Numbered from the stretch's first letter, positions 1-8,836 are shown. The stretch is DNA of 60,294 bases from Paracoccaceae bacterium (GCA_002402045.2 NVUX02000013.1:1-60294), one strand, 5' to 3'. The notes: generated by a model from the sequence alone, not told the origin. A program made the numbers and translations.

Positions 1-50
1 AGCGCCACTGCTGCTTTAAACTTGTCTGGAAAATTCCGTCTCTTCGTCAT
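1..50 (-). CDS. IS3-family transposase OrfA, N-terminus only (partial)
   Basis: Sixteen residues are visible, MTKRRNFPDKFKAAVA. They match the well-known start of OrfA in the IS3 family, the helix-turn-helix protein made from the first of the two overlapping frames. The gene runs off the left edge, so nothing can be said about integrity. The start at 50-48 is the only one consistent with this family N-terminus. Confidence 0.75.
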   Translation of the reverse strand, partial: MTKRRNFPDKFKAAVA

Positions 51-117
51 TTGAATATCCATTCGTTCGTGGTGGATACATCTTAGCACACTGTCCGTAT
101 TTGCCAGACCACTTCAG
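1..117 (-). mobile_element. IS3-family insertion sequence, one end only
   Basis: Read on the minus strand, the start of an IS3-type orfA lies at 50-1, preceded by about 67 bp of leader. The leader opens with TGAAGTGGTCTGGCAAATAC at 117-98, which resembles the terminal repeat and leader of many alphaproteobacterial IS3 elements. The element continues beyond the left edge. It seems to have inserted in the minus-strand coding remnant that runs up to 117. Confidence 0.7.
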
Positions 118-440
118 GTTGCCACAGGGAGAAACTGCAAGTTTCGTCCATCTGCCCCACCGATTTTTCCCGCCGCCACGCCCGCTTCCAGCGAATCGTT
201 TGGCGCGCTCACGCCAAAAGCCCGCCACACCGTAAACAGTGCGGTGGTTTGGGTAATGGCGTGGCAATCGTTCAGCGCCTCGCGTGCGTCTTGCCAGTTC
301 TCAGCCTCGCCCGTCATCTGCAGAGTGGAGTTAAACCCCACCTGCTTCAAGTCATCAATTCCACATGATGCCGCCCCAGAAATGCCCCGAGATCGTCCGG
401 TAGTCCGCCCGTGACAACCCTCGCGCATCTTTCAGCGCCG
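118..440 (-). pseudogene. Unrecognised gene fragment cut by the IS3 element
   Basis: A minus-strand reading frame of about 100 codons has normal-looking protein composition, for example the stretch WQDAREALNDCHAIT. It is cut off at about 117 by the IS3 end and shows a second plausible frame near 360-440, so a frameshift is likely. I do not recognise the family. It has no clean start and its other flank meets the IS6 element at 457. I treat it as the remains of one gene disrupted on both sides. Confidence 0.35.
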
Positions 441-456
441 ACGCCTCGCTATATGC

Positions 457-1289
457 GGTTCTGTTACAAAGATTTGAATGCGGATTGCGCCTGGCAACGA
501 AATCGGTGTTTTATGCGTTAAACAACTTGGACAGTGAGACCACCGTATGATATCTTTCAAAGGTATTCAGCTTCGTACCGTGACCTTGAGGAGATCCTTG
601 CCGAGCGGGGTATTTCGGTTGATCATACAACGCTGAATCGCTGGGTTGTGAAGTTCTCACCACTGATCGCCATTGGCGCACAAGTACGAAAGAGGCCTAC
701 GGGCAAATCTTGGCGCATGCCTTCTCGGGGCATTGCGTTGCCAGGTGAGAGACGAAACCTATTTCAAGGCGAAAGGCAATTGGACCTATCTGTATCGCGC
801 GGTTGACACGTTCGACAAAACCCTTGATTTCAGGCTGTCCGAGCGAAGAGCTGAACCAGCTGCAACGCTGTTTTTTTGCGAAAGCACTTTCAACTAACGG
901 CATTCCGGTAAAGATAGGTATCACAAAGGTGGAGCCAACACGACTGGTATCCGAGGCGGATATAAGATCGTGAAACGCTTTGGCTGTAAGGTGGCAATCA
1001 CAATGATCCGCTCGAAATACCTCACAATATTATCGAGCATCCCTCTCGGCGAGTGCATGCAATCAGGGGGACCACCGCTTCATCAAACGGCGAACAAGGC
1101 CGACGCTGGGGTTTGAATTCTTCTAATCTGCGGCAGCCACACTGGACGGGATCGAAGTAACGCACATGATTCCGTAAGAAGCTGTTCAATTCGGACGCCT
1201 CCGGGTTCACGCAATTCGCTGCCCTTGCTGGATAATGGGACCCAATCAATCGGATAGTTGTGGCCGATGATAAAATTTGCAACAGAACG
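457..1289 (+). mobile_element. IS6-family element with both terminal inverted repeats, inactivated
   Basis: The left end GGTTCTGTTACAAA (457-470) and right end TTTGCAACAGAACG (1276-1289) are inverted copies with two mismatches and resemble IS6/IS26-type termini. The 833-bp length suits the family. The enclosed transposase is broken by frameshifts and stops. The flanking octamers (ctatatgc on the left, cgaaaacc on the right) are not a target duplication, so the element may have arrived by cointegrate-type events or recombined later. The right end lies only about 47 bp before the thioesterase start. Confidence 0.75.
534..1240 (+). pseudogene. IS6-family transposase, degenerate
   Basis: Conserved IS6 transposase blocks appear in order but in different frames. 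SYRDLEEILAERGISVDH lies near 575-630, RKRPTGKSWRMDETYFKAKG is split by a frameshift near 720, and FDKTLDFRLSERR lies near 810-850. After several stop codons come DHRFIKRRTRPTLGFEFF near 1070-1130 and IEVTHMIRKKLF near 1150-1185. The first and last catalytic regions are recognisable (DETY and the block after DHRFIK), but at least two frameshifts and several stops remove any chance of activity. Confidence 0.8.
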
Positions 1290-1335
1290 CGAAAACCCAT
1301 ACTTATGTGTTAAGAACTGGATGGGAAAACCTGAT

Positions 1336-1818
1336 ATGAAATTTGCTCAATGCTTTGAAGACTTACTTTCTACAAAACAATTGTCTGAGATGACGGGGCT
1401 TGAATTTATTCAGGGTATCCGAGACGGAAAATATCCTGCACCTCCGATCAGCGAAACATTAAATTACAAATTGATTGAGGCAGAACTAGGCAAGGCAACA
1501 TTCTCCGGTGAGCCAAGCTTTAGCGCAATGAATCCCATTGGCACTGTTCATGGTGGGTGGTTCGGCACATTGCTTGATAGTTGCATGGCGTGCGCTGTTC
1601 AAACGCATCTGAAAAAAGGGTTTGGTTACACTACGCTTGAATACAAAATAAATATTATTCGGCCACTCTATGCCAATAGCGAAGCCATTTTAGCCATAGG
1701 CGAGACAATACATGTTGGGCGAAAAACCGGAATAGCGACAGGTCAGATGATTGGCGCAGAATCTGGTAAAATCTATGCTACCGGCTCAACTTCTTGTTTA
1801 ATATTCCCCATTGGCTGA
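1336..1818 (+). CDS. PaaI-type hotdog thioesterase
   Basis: This 160-aa protein belongs to the PaaI/hotdog-fold thioesterase group, which hydrolyses acyl-CoA esters of aromatic or fatty acids in the cytoplasm. The family block NPIGTVHGGWFGTLLDSC, which forms the CoA-binding and catalytic helix, lies at about residues 70-87. It is followed by the usual core strands (YTTLEYKINIIRPL). The ATG at 1336 is preferred because GGGA lies 8 nt upstream; ATG 1321 and an upstream run to 1258 are also open, but 1258 lies inside the IS6 end. The gene is clearly more AT-rich than its surroundings and has no obvious partner. Its promoter may have been altered by the IS6 insertion. Substrate unknown. Confidence 0.8.
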   Translation: MKFAQCFEDLLSTKQLSEMTGLEFIQGIRDGKYPAPPISETLNYKLIEAELGKATFSGEPSFSAMNPIGTVHGGWFGTLLDSCMACAVQTHLKKGFGYTTLEYKINIIRPLYANSEAILAIGETIHVGRKTGIATGQMIGAESGKIYATGSTSCLIFPIG

Positions 1819-1841
1819 TAAGCGTTGGGGCGTATAATTAT

Positions 1842-2143
1842 TTAGGGGTATTCGGCCGGCTTGGATATTTCCTTCCGTCCAATGACAACAATATTGCCAG
1901 CAAGTATCACTCCGACACCCAATATTTTTGTAGGCGTTCCCCCAAAGCCTTCGAACATCCATGAAAACATCAGTGCCCAGATAGGAAAGACGATCATTGC
2001 GTAAGCAGCTTTATCAGCTCCAATGCGGCTTAGAAGAGTTAGGTAACTCAGAAGGCTACGATTGACCCGACAATGGCGAGGAAGAGCAGGCTTGAAAGGA
2101 AGGGTGCGGCCGCCGGAAACCTGAACATTTGGGAGCTAGACAT
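1842..2143 (-). pseudogene. EamA/DMT-family transporter, C-terminal remnant
   Basis: Minus-strand translation gives the typical last three membrane segments of an EamA (drug/metabolite) exporter: FLSSLLFLAIVGSIVAF, then, after a one-base shift near 2060, LSRIGADKAAYAMIVFPIWA and KILGVGVILAGNIVVIGRK, ending at a stop at 1842-1844. The N-terminal seven or so helices are absent, and the fragment starts abruptly just outside the MFS gene. It was probably removed by the rearrangement that brought in the neighbouring genes. Confidence 0.7.
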
Positions 2144-2179
2144 GGGTGGCCCAAAATGGGGCCGCGTAAAACCGCAGGC

Positions 2180-3352
2180 CTAGTTGTAATGCCGTATTCT
2201 CAACAGAAACAAATGCAAAGCGGCCCCCACGGCGTAAAGGCTACATATTGTTAATAACAATCCCGTTATGCCGAACTGGCCTAACACAGCGAATAGCAGT
2301 GGTGTTCCGACCGTATTACCGAGGTTGCCCATTTGAGCCATGGCACCATTCGCGAGTGCGCGGTTATTCGTGGAGGAATTGAGCTGTGTTACGGCTGCAA
2401 AGCTCGCACCCTGAATAAGGCCGAGCACGACGAAGAGCCCCATAAATGCAATGCTTGTTGGCAGGCCCATCAGCGCCAACAGCAATATGCCTACCGCGAG
2501 TAAAAAACCAACAATCACAATGCTAACGGCCGATGTGAACGTCAGCAAAAATGAGACCAAGACAAGAGAGGCTGCAATCGAGATCAATGGTAGAAGGCCA
2601 ATGAGCTGGGCGTCGCCCTCTGCTGGTAAGATAGATGGCAGAATCGCGAGGATCGAAACGAACGTAAGAGTATAAAACAACCAGCCGAGTGCCGGCGCTG
2701 AAATGTTGGGGGAGCGGTAGGCATTCACATGCTGACGCAAAATGTTTTTCACGCTAAGGGCCGCGTCAGAAGCTGGGATATGTAGCCCAGAATTGCGAAA
2801 TGCGAGCAGCAACAAGCCAGCCAAAACGCCCATGAATATACTGTGAACCAAGAGCAGGTTGCCTAAGCCATATGAAGAAATAAACGGCAATCCGAACCAT
2901 GCGACGATAGCAAACGAAACCCCGAAAAACGTACTCCAAAAAGCCATCGCCATACCGCGAAAACGCGCCGAACTGTACTGAGCAATAAGGGTCGGTGCGA
3001 CAACAACAATGACCAAATGTGAGAATCCTTCGACTAAGCGCGAGGCCAACATGCCCGTAAAACTAGGGATTTGAGCTTGCCATGCAGATACGACTGCCCC
3101 CAACAAAATCGCCCAGATCAAAAGCTTTGCGTAGCCAATTTTCGCGGCAATAATACCCGCGGTCATGCCTAGAAATATACCAACAACACTGATCAAAGAT
3201 AGCAGCCAGCCTAGCCCAGATCCTGCATCAGGATAGAGCGCGCCAAATTCACTAAGCGGAACCGCGATTTTTGCAAACTGCCCGGCGGCGCCGAGGCCCG
3301 CCAGCCATAAAAGTAGAATTAATAGGAGTGGGCGCGGGGAAAAAGAAGACAT
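2180..3352 (-). CDS. Major facilitator superfamily transporter
   Basis: A 390-aa inner-membrane protein with about twelve hydrophobic segments in two six-helix halves separated near residues 185-215. This matches the usual 390-420 aa of MFS permeases. The loop between helices 2 and 3 contains the short hydrophilic turn GIIAAKIGYAKLL, in the place of the MFS signature. Substrate cannot be read from the sequence; compact MFS proteins of this kind often export small organic compounds. It lies 51 bp downstream of the XRE regulator in the same direction, so the pair is probably one transcription unit. Confidence 0.75.
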   Translation of the reverse strand: MSSFSPRPLLLILLLWLAGLGAAGQFAKIAVPLSEFGALYPDAGSGLGWLLSLISVVGIFLGMTAGIIAAKIGYAKLLIWAILLGAVVSAWQAQIPSFTGMLASRLVEGFSHLVIVVVAPTLIAQYSSARFRGMAMAFWSTFFGVSFAIVAWFGLPFISSYGLGNLLLVHSIFMGVLAGLLLLAFRNSGLHIPASDAALSVKNILRQHVNAYRSPNISAPALGWLFYTLTFVSILAILPSILPAEGDAQLIGLLPLISIAASLVLVSFLLTFTSAVSIVIVGFLLAVGILLLALMGLPTSIAFMGLFVVLGLIQGASFAAVTQLNSSTNNRALANGAMAQMGNLGNTVGTPLLFAVLGQFGITGLLLTICSLYAVGAALHLFLLRIRHYN

Positions 3353-3403
3353 AAGAGACCTCTATCGCATGTAAAACATTTGAGCCACGCATAAAATATG
3401 CGC

Positions 3404-4030
3404 TTAAACGCCGGTGACAAGTCTCACGGGCGTTCCGTCAGAAAGATAAAGCCTTTCCCAAAGGATTCCGCCGGCACTGATGGTGATTTCATCATGCACA
3501 CGCCTTGAGGTCTGGAAGGATTGGGGTGTCGGCATTTGCGCAGACCACCAATCGCTCTTTTCAAGATCCGCCTCGGCTTGTTGAATTTCATCCGTTGCGA
3601 ATTGCCAGAGCGAAACACCGAGTAAGGCTTGCTGGGAGGTGTTCCAACTGCGGGCCCTTAGAGGGGAATACGCCAAACAAACATGGGTTGCATCATCGAC
3701 TAAATGAACATAATTCCCTGCGTTTTCGACTAATCTACGCAGCGCTGTATCATCGGACCTTGCCGTCGACAGAATGGCGAGCGCCTTTTGCTGCATCTTA
3801 ATCGATGGCGTTTGCTGTCCCGCTTCCCAGCGCGAAACCGTCGTTTGGTTAACGCCCATTTCGAGCGCCAGCGAGAGTTGTTTGACTCCCGTAGCGCGCC
3901 GCAATCGGAATAATCGCTGTGCGAAACAAGGGAAAGGCGGAGCAAGTTGAGGCATACTAAATGCTACATCTTTAGCAACGCGAGCTGCAAGTAGATTAAA
4001 AAGGTGGGAGGAAAATAGTCCGCGGGTCAA
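3404..4030 (-). CDS. XRE-family transcriptional regulator with C-terminal sensor-like region
   Basis: A Cro/C1-type helix-turn-helix sits at about residues 35-90 of the longest reading (RLFRLRRATGVKQLSLAL, then VNQTTVSRWEAGQQTP). It is followed by about 110 residues without a recognised catalytic motif that could bind a ligand in a PAS-like way. The ATG at 3955 (MPQLAPPF) gives a 183-aa protein and places the HTH close to the N-terminus as usual, so it is a good alternative start. The gene is immediately upstream of the MFS transporter and likely controls it. The trigger molecule is unknown. Confidence 0.7.
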   Translation of the reverse strand: MTRGLFSSHLFNLLAARVAKDVAFSMPQLAPPFPCFAQRLFRLRRATGVKQLSLALEMGVNQTTVSRWEAGQQTPSIKMQQKALAILSTARSDDTALRRLVENAGNYVHLVDDATHVCLAYSPLRARSWNTSQQALLGVSLWQFATDEIQQAEADLEKSDWWSAQMPTPQSFQTSRRVHDEITISAGGILWERLYLSDGTPVRLVTGV

Positions 4031-4094
4031 CTGTCCGCCGCTGGCGACCTCTGCCTATAGTTTGCACTCGCGGTGAACGCCTGTTTTGTCACCC

Positions 4095-5012
4095 TTATTG
4101 AACGTCTTGCACCGCAATTTCAGCCATCTTTAAAATCGCCTCTCGTGTACTAGCAACAGCAATAAAGCGCGCGTTGTGGCAAAACTTGGCGCCTTTGACA
4201 CCGCTCGCATCTTCGAGTGCCGTATCCGTCAGGCCAGCCCACGCGGCTGGCAGATCAGCGCGTTGCTCGAAGGTATCATTTGATAGCTTGATGCCATTGA
4301 GCGCCCAGTCATCGCCGCGCGGGTGGGCCACAAACAGAATGTGGTTGGCCTCAGCCTGTTCGAGCGCGGTGCGGTAGGGCATACCCATGGGAAGCTCGAG
4401 TATGGCCGATGTTCCTGTTTTGGCAATGGCATTGGCGACGATGCTGTGCGCTCTGGCTTTCGCCGCAAGATTGCGAATTTGGGCTTCGAGAAAGCTCCGC
4501 GCAATGGGCAGGGCCGTAAAGAAGGCGTCATCGTCCGCTGTTGGCGATGTGTCATCAAATACTGGCTTCAAAATTCCTAAAAGCGCGGGCAAGGTCAAGA
4601 TCGACAGTGGCCCCGCAACAGACGGCTCCATCGCGCCGTTGTCCAGCAGATCAATCGGCAGCACAAACTTGGTATCAAACTTGGTATGGATTGCCTCAAC
4701 GTCATCCACGGGCACGTCCATCGCCGCCAGATACGCCCGCCCATAATGTGCCCATATCAGACCAAAGGAGCTGAAGGGTTGGCCATCTTCACGCAACGGG
4801 CCGGGGCGTTGGTGGTGGTCAAAGATCTGCGCGTCGGCGTCATAGGCACCCCCTACATCATAAATGATCTTATCAGCCGCCGGAGTGACCCATTGCCGAT
4901 CCCGACTCCGCAGCAATTCCGCCTGAGGGAACAAGCGGGTGAGCACGGCAGAAGACAACAGTTCGTCTGCATGAAAGCCGCCAGAATGGGTGACAAGATG
5001 GGTGATGCTCAT
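4095..5012 (-). CDS. MYG1-family (UPF0160) metal-dependent hydrolase
   Basis: This 305-aa protein belongs to the MYG1 family, related to DHH phosphoesterases. In eukaryotes the family has been linked to 3'-5' exonuclease activity on RNA; the role in bacteria is unsettled. The metal-binding motifs are intact: THSGGFHADELLSSAVL at residues 8-24, DVGG near 52 and DHHQ near 65. Length and full-span similarity suggest a functional protein. Both sides carry mobile-element debris: the IS3 remnant begins about 110 bp upstream of its start and the XRE gene follows 64 bp downstream. I infer a genuine resident gene left among rearrangements, not cargo. Confidence 0.85.
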   Translation of the reverse strand: MSITHLVTHSGGFHADELLSSAVLTRLFPQAELLRSRDRQWVTPAADKIIYDVGGAYDADAQIFDHHQRPGPLREDGQPFSSFGLIWAHYGRAYLAAMDVPVDDVEAIHTKFDTKFVLPIDLLDNGAMEPSVAGPLSILTLPALLGILKPVFDDTSPTADDDAFFTALPIARSFLEAQIRNLAAKARAHSIVANAIAKTGTSAILELPMGMPYRTALEQAEANHILFVAHPRGDDWALNGIKLSNDTFEQRADLPAAWAGLTDTALEDASGVKGAKFCHNARFIAVASTREAILKMAEIAVQDVQ

Positions 5013-5119
5013 AGGTGCGCTCCAGGGTCGGTCAAATGGAAAGGGTCGCCAGTTTGGCCGTCCCTTAGAAGGAAGTCAAAGGTCGTTTGGCAAAGGTATG
5101 AATGGCTCCAAGTTTCCAA

Positions 5120-5312
5120 GACACCTTGTTGCTTCCACTTTTGCTGTTTCTCGAATTCTACGGGCGACAGCATCCCGTTTCTAGCGTGTTTATATTTCGA
5201 ATTATAGAACATTTCGATATAATTGAACACATCCCGCCTTGCTTCTTCTCTGGTTTTGTATGTTCGCTGCCTGATGCGTTCCCGTTTTAATAGATTGAAA
5301 TAGCTTTCGGAC
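5120..5312 (-). pseudogene. IS3-family transposase OrfB, C-terminal remnant
   Basis: The minus strand encodes ESYFNLLKRERIRQRTYKT followed by EEARRDVFNYIEMFYN and HARNGMLSPVEFE, the well-known C-terminal end of the IS3-group integrase. The domain carrying the first two catalytic acidic residues is missing. The fragment is joined directly, at about 5312 and in another frame, to the end of a degraded toxin-like gene. No terminal repeat could be recognised. Confidence 0.8.
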
Positions 5313-5800
5313 AACGGTTTCAGTGAAGGCGTAGCTGAATTGCCCCCGAGGTGTACGCGCCTCAAGCGTATAGGATGATTCAAGAATATCCACATTGGGC
5401 TCATCAATCATAATCCACAACGGAATATGGGTATTCAGACGGGCGCAATGCACTTCGGTTTCGCCGCGCTCACCCTGCCATTTCCAAAGGTAATGGTAAC
5501 CAAACACCTGCCGAGCTTTGGAAGCGTCATTGTCCATCAAGAAAATCCTCTGTACCTTTGTCGAGTAAGGCCCCCAACGCTCGGGCATATCGGCCACAGA
5601 AACCGCAAGCTGGCTGGTGTGCTCGCCAGACAGCTGCTCGTATTTTTCAACGGACATAATTACAAAGCGCGGTTTTTGGTGTTTGGTAATCGCACCATGT
5701 GGTGGGTGAGGTCAGCGGCGGCGCTTCGGTTGGAAACTCGGCTCCATCCGCAAAGCAAGCGAAAGACTCAACGTTGGTCATACACATACCTTGGATATTG
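5312..5800 (-). pseudogene. Degraded Phd-type antitoxin and PemK-like toxin remnants
   Basis: On the minus strand, GAITKHQKPRFVIMSVEKYE (about 5698-5640) is the typical core of a Phd/YefM antitoxin; its N-terminal part is in another frame (SAAADLTHH), so it is frameshifted. Further along, GYHYLWKWQGERGETE (about 5500-5450) and SYTLEARTPRGQFSYAF (about 5375-5325) resemble a small PemK/MazF-like growth-inhibitor family common in alphaproteobacteria. The two parts run into one open frame, and the 3' end is replaced by the IS3 remnant at 5312. The antitoxin assignment is fair and the toxin assignment weaker. Confidence 0.45.
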
Positions 5801-5839
5801 TCGAAATGGGTATATTCCGTTGTGCTGCGTCATAGGGGA

Positions 5840-6025
5840 TCAGGTCAATAATCATTGTTCAACGCTTTCAGCCCATGGTCCGCTCAAGCCATGGCTTGCA
5901 CTTTGAAATTCAAGGGGCACATTCGCATTGGCCGCACAGGTGGTGATAGGTGCCAAACCGACATTTACCGCTAACAGGTCGGAGACAGTCTTGCGGTTCA
6001 GGTTAGAGGACAGTGTACGCTTTGC
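5840..6025. other. Intergenic stretch, possible coding debris
   Basis: A minus-strand frame of about 45 codons (NRKTVSDLLAVNVGL near 5995-5950, ending at a stop near 5840) looks protein-like but cannot be assigned. A faint resemblance to transposase accessory regions is not strong enough to call. No terminator-like hairpin with a T tract was seen downstream of the thi operon here. Confidence 0.25.
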
Positions 6026-6676
6026 TTAATGCGAGGCAAAGGCGGCATCAAAGAATGCACGCTCACACAATACAGCCTTACGAAATATCGCGGCGGCCCG
6101 GGTTTGTTGTTGGTCGTCCAAGCCCTCCCAAATGCTATCGAATTGGGTACGCAAATACGCCACAACCGCCTCAAATCCCTCGCCTGTATGCAAGTCAATC
6201 CATTCCGAAAACCAGAATGGCAGGTTTTCATCATAGGTTTTGTAGCGGTTTTCCCAGGTTAAATAGCTCCATTCAGCGACGATGAGAACTGCCAGCATTT
6301 GTTCATATCGACCAGAGGTTCGCGCCTCAATCATCAGGCCCTGAAACGCAGCAGTCGCAGGTGCCGCGGCTACATTCTGGTCTGCCTCCGATACCCCCAT
6401 TGCCTCAAAGCTACGCAGAAAATAGGTGTTTTCTGTACTGGTCACGAGGCCTAAAAACTGCGCTGCGGGTATGCCGTCTGCCAGCGTTGGGGCATGGGCG
6501 ATTGCAGTTGCCAAAAGTCGCACGAATTGGTCCACAAATTTGTAATCCTGCACCAAATACCACCGCATTTTCTCCAGCGGCAGGGAGCCATTTGCGAGGC
6601 CTTTGCAAAACGGATGATCTGTGGCTGCGTCCCAGTCACTTTGGACGGATTGTTTTAGGGTGTCGGTGGCGCGCAT
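6026..6676 (-). CDS. TenA-family aminopyrimidine aminohydrolase, Glu type
   Basis: A 216-aa TenA-fold protein, last gene of the thiamin operon. TenA enzymes hydrolyse aminopyrimidine products of thiamin breakdown so that the pyrimidine can be recycled. Family hallmarks are WYLVQDYKFVDQF (residues 39-51) and AEWSYLTWENRY (134-145). Where classical TenA has its nucleophilic Cys, this protein has the AEW context with Glu135, so it belongs to the TenA_E subgroup; its partner at 8156-8836 has the Cys. The start at 6676 lies 11 bp after the permease stop. The two TenA paralogues in one operon probably act on different salvage intermediates, but that is inference. Confidence 0.85.
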   Translation of the reverse strand: MRATDTLKQSVQSDWDAATDHPFCKGLANGSLPLEKMRWYLVQDYKFVDQFVRLLATAIAHAPTLADGIPAAQFLGLVTSTENTYFLRSFEAMGVSEADQNVAAAPATAAFQGLMIEARTSGRYEQMLAVLIVAEWSYLTWENRYKTYDENLPFWFSEWIDLHTGEGFEAVVAYLRTQFDSIWEGLDDQQQTRAAAIFRKAVLCERAFFDAAFASH

Positions 6677-6687
6677 AATAGGACTTT

Positions 6688-7437
6688 CTACTTGAGGGAA
6701 CTGCCTTGGGCAAAACGGGTTAGTCGGGTGGCCAGCACACCAACCGAGATGTGCAATATTACAGTGAGGCAGGCGAGCACGATCAGGCTGGCAAACATCA
6801 GATCAATTTTGGCGCGCCCATTGGCCAGCAGCATCAGGTATCCAAGCCCCTTCGAGGCCCCGACCCATTCGCCAATTACCGCCCCGATTGGCGCATAAAC
6901 CGCGGCCAGCCGCAGGCCTGTGCCAAGACTGGGCAAGGCATTCGGAATTTGAATATGGCGCATAAAATTCAGCTTTGCGGCGCCCATTGAGAGTGAAAGA
7001 TCGCGATAGCCACTGTCTATCCGCATTAACCCGTCATGAAACGCTGATGTTACCGGGAAATAGATGATCAGCACCGTCATCACGATTTTCGAGCCCATGC
7101 CGTAGCCGAACCAAAGGGTTAACAGCGGCGCAAGGGCGAAAACCGGCACCGCTTGGGTGAAAACCAGAATCGGTAACAGCAACCGCTCAGTTGTTTTGGA
7201 CAGTGCCAGCTGGATCGCGGTTGCCACCCCCAAAAGCGTTCCGATGAGCAGACCAAGCATGACCTCAGCCGCGGTGACCCACGCATTATCGGCGATAATC
7301 GCGCGGCTCTTGTATGCAGCCTGCGCCACCCGCCACGGTGAGGGGAGAATGTAGTGTGGGGCCTCGGTGATGACCACAATGAGCTGCCATAATCCAAGCC
7401 CGACCAGAAGCGCGAGCAGTATATCCCGCAATCTCAT
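6688..7437 (-). CDS. thiX: ABC transporter permease for thiamin-pyrimidine precursor (ThiX-like)
   Basis: A 249-aa inner-membrane permease of the NitT/TauT type with about six helices and a cytoplasmic coupling loop around SMGAAKLNFMRHIQIPNALP. With the adjacent ATPase and periplasmic protein it forms an importer which, by position inside a TPP-riboswitch thi operon between two tenA genes, most likely takes up N-formyl-aminopyrimidine or a related HMP precursor (ThiXYZ system). The ATG at 7437 overlaps the ATPase stop as ATGA and is preferred over the open extension to 7479. The specific substrate is inferred from context. Confidence 0.85.
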   Translation of the reverse strand: MRLRDILLALLVGLGLWQLIVVITEAPHYILPSPWRVAQAAYKSRAIIADNAWVTAAEVMLGLLIGTLLGVATAIQLALSKTTERLLLPILVFTQAVPVFALAPLLTLWFGYGMGSKIVMTVLIIYFPVTSAFHDGLMRIDSGYRDLSLSMGAAKLNFMRHIQIPNALPSLGTGLRLAAVYAPIGAVIGEWVGASKGLGYLMLLANGRAKIDLMFASLIVLACLTVILHISVGVLATRLTRFAQGSSLK

Positions 7438-8159
7438 GCCGCGATGCCCCGCAAATAATCCAGAAGTTTGGCCTGACAATCGAGCGTTTGCGGTGCGTTG
7501 ATTTCGCGCAAAACTGGCGTTGGCGGAACCGGCCAGTTTTGTGTCCCCAGCGCTGACATAACGGTGATCTGATGCGCAAGGCGCGCGGCTTCGGCAGGGT
7601 CGTGGGTGACAAGCAAAACGGTGCGGCCCTTCAAAACTTCGGTGGCGAGCTCCTGCATATCGGCGCGGGTTCCAGCGTCCAGCGACGAGAACGGCTCGTC
7701 CAAAAACACAACCGGGCGATCTTCAAACAAGCTGCGTGCTAGGGCGGCCCGTTGACGCATCCCTCCCGAAAGCGTGTTTGGTTTTTGCCCCACATGCGCA
7801 GATAGCCCCACCCGATCGAGCAGATCCTTGGCCAAACCAATATTCGGCTTTTCCCCCCGCAAACGTGCGCCGATGCAAACGTTTTCCATCACTGAGAGCC
7901 ACGGAAGCAGCAAGTCAGATTGGGCCATATAACTGATGCGACCCGTCAGCGGCATGTTATCGGTTGCTGTAAACGTGCCGGTAAAATCTCCGCCGGTTTC
8001 CAGCCCGAGGATCAGCCGAAGGATGGTTGATTTCCCCACGCCAGAACGCCCCAACAGACAGGTCCATTGCCCACTGGGAAGATGCAGATCCACATCAAAC
8101 AGAACCTTGCCGCCAATGCGGTGTTGGCCTTGCAGTGAAATGCCCGGTGATGCGCTCAT
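7434..8159 (-). CDS. thiZ: ABC transporter ATP-binding protein (ThiZ-like)
   Basis: A 241-aa nucleotide-binding subunit with Walker A GRSGVGKS, signature LSGGMRQR, Walker B VVFLDEPF and switch histidine in VTHDPAEA, all in normal order. It energises the ThiXYZ-type importer. The start at 8159 overlaps the preceding tenA stop as ATGA; an upstream ATG at 8183 is open but lies inside tenA and adds an unconserved tail. Translational coupling to both neighbours suggests fixed stoichiometry with the permease. Confidence 0.88.
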   Translation of the reverse strand: MSASPGISLQGQHRIGGKVLFDVDLHLPSGQWTCLLGRSGVGKSTILRLILGLETGGDFTGTFTATDNMPLTGRISYMAQSDLLLPWLSVMENVCIGARLRGEKPNIGLAKDLLDRVGLSAHVGQKPNTLSGGMRQRAALARSLFEDRPVVFLDEPFSSLDAGTRADMQELATEVLKGRTVLLVTHDPAEAARLAHQITVMSALGTQNWPVPPTPVLREINAPQTLDCQAKLLDYLRGIAA

Positions 8160-8836
8160 GGGCTGTTCAAACCCATCTGCCAAAACCCGACCTCAAGTTT
8201 TGTGGCGACGCTAAAGCGGTTTTGCAAAACTGAAGCACGCGGCGAGATGGATAAATCACCAATTCGCCTAGCAACAGCATTGTCGATCATGGCGCCGACA
8301 CTGGTGCAAACGGCCTGATACTCTGGGTCGGCATATGTGGCGATCCATTCTGCGCAGGGCGTGTTGTCGGCCTTTTCGTCCGCCAACCGCAAACCAATTT
8401 CGCCATATCCCATAACGCAGGGGGCCAATGCCGCCATCATGTCCAGAAAATCACCCTGCATGCCCGCGTCTATCACATAGCGCGTATAGGCGAGGTTTTC
8501 GACAGCCTCGGTTGCGCCAAACAGCGTCGCCTCATCAATGCCCTCTGCGGCACAGGTTTTAACATGCAGCGACATCTCGTAGTTGACGAGGGCGTTAACG
8601 GTGCCAGCACAAACCTTCATTTCCTCAAGCGTTTCGGACTTAACCACAGCCAACGACCACGCCCGCGAAAAGTGGACCAGAAACACATAATCTTGGATCA
8701 AATAATGCAGGAATGCGGCGCGTGGCAACGTACCATCTCGCAAGCCTTCGACAAAGGCATGGCGGGTATAATCACGCCAATGGCCAGCAGCCCCCTCGCG
8801 CCAAAGCGCGAAGGTTTTGCCATAATCGGGAACCAT
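8156..8836 (-). CDS. tenA: TenA-family aminopyrimidine aminohydrolase, Cys type
   Basis: A 226-aa TenA protein. The conserved YLIQDYVFLVHFSRAW (residues 45-60) and ALAPCVMGYGEIG (136-148) regions are present, with Cys140 at the nucleophile position, so it belongs to the classical TenA_C subgroup that releases HMP from aminomethyl-pyrimidine and can cleave thiamin. It sits between the substrate-binding and ATPase genes with one- and four-base overlaps. Its place among transport genes fits a role in processing the imported pyrimidine. Confidence 0.9.
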   Translation of the reverse strand: MVPDYGKTFALWREGAAGHWRDYTRHAFVEGLRDGTLPRAAFLHYLIQDYVFLVHFSRAWSLAVVKSETLEEMKVCAGTVNALVNYEMSLHVKTCAAEGIDEATLFGATEAVENLAYTRYVIDAGMQGDFLDMMAALAPCVMGYGEIGLRLADEKADNTPCAEWIATYADPEYQAVCTSVGAMIDNAVARRIGDLSISPRASVLQNRFSVATKLEVGFWQMGLNSP

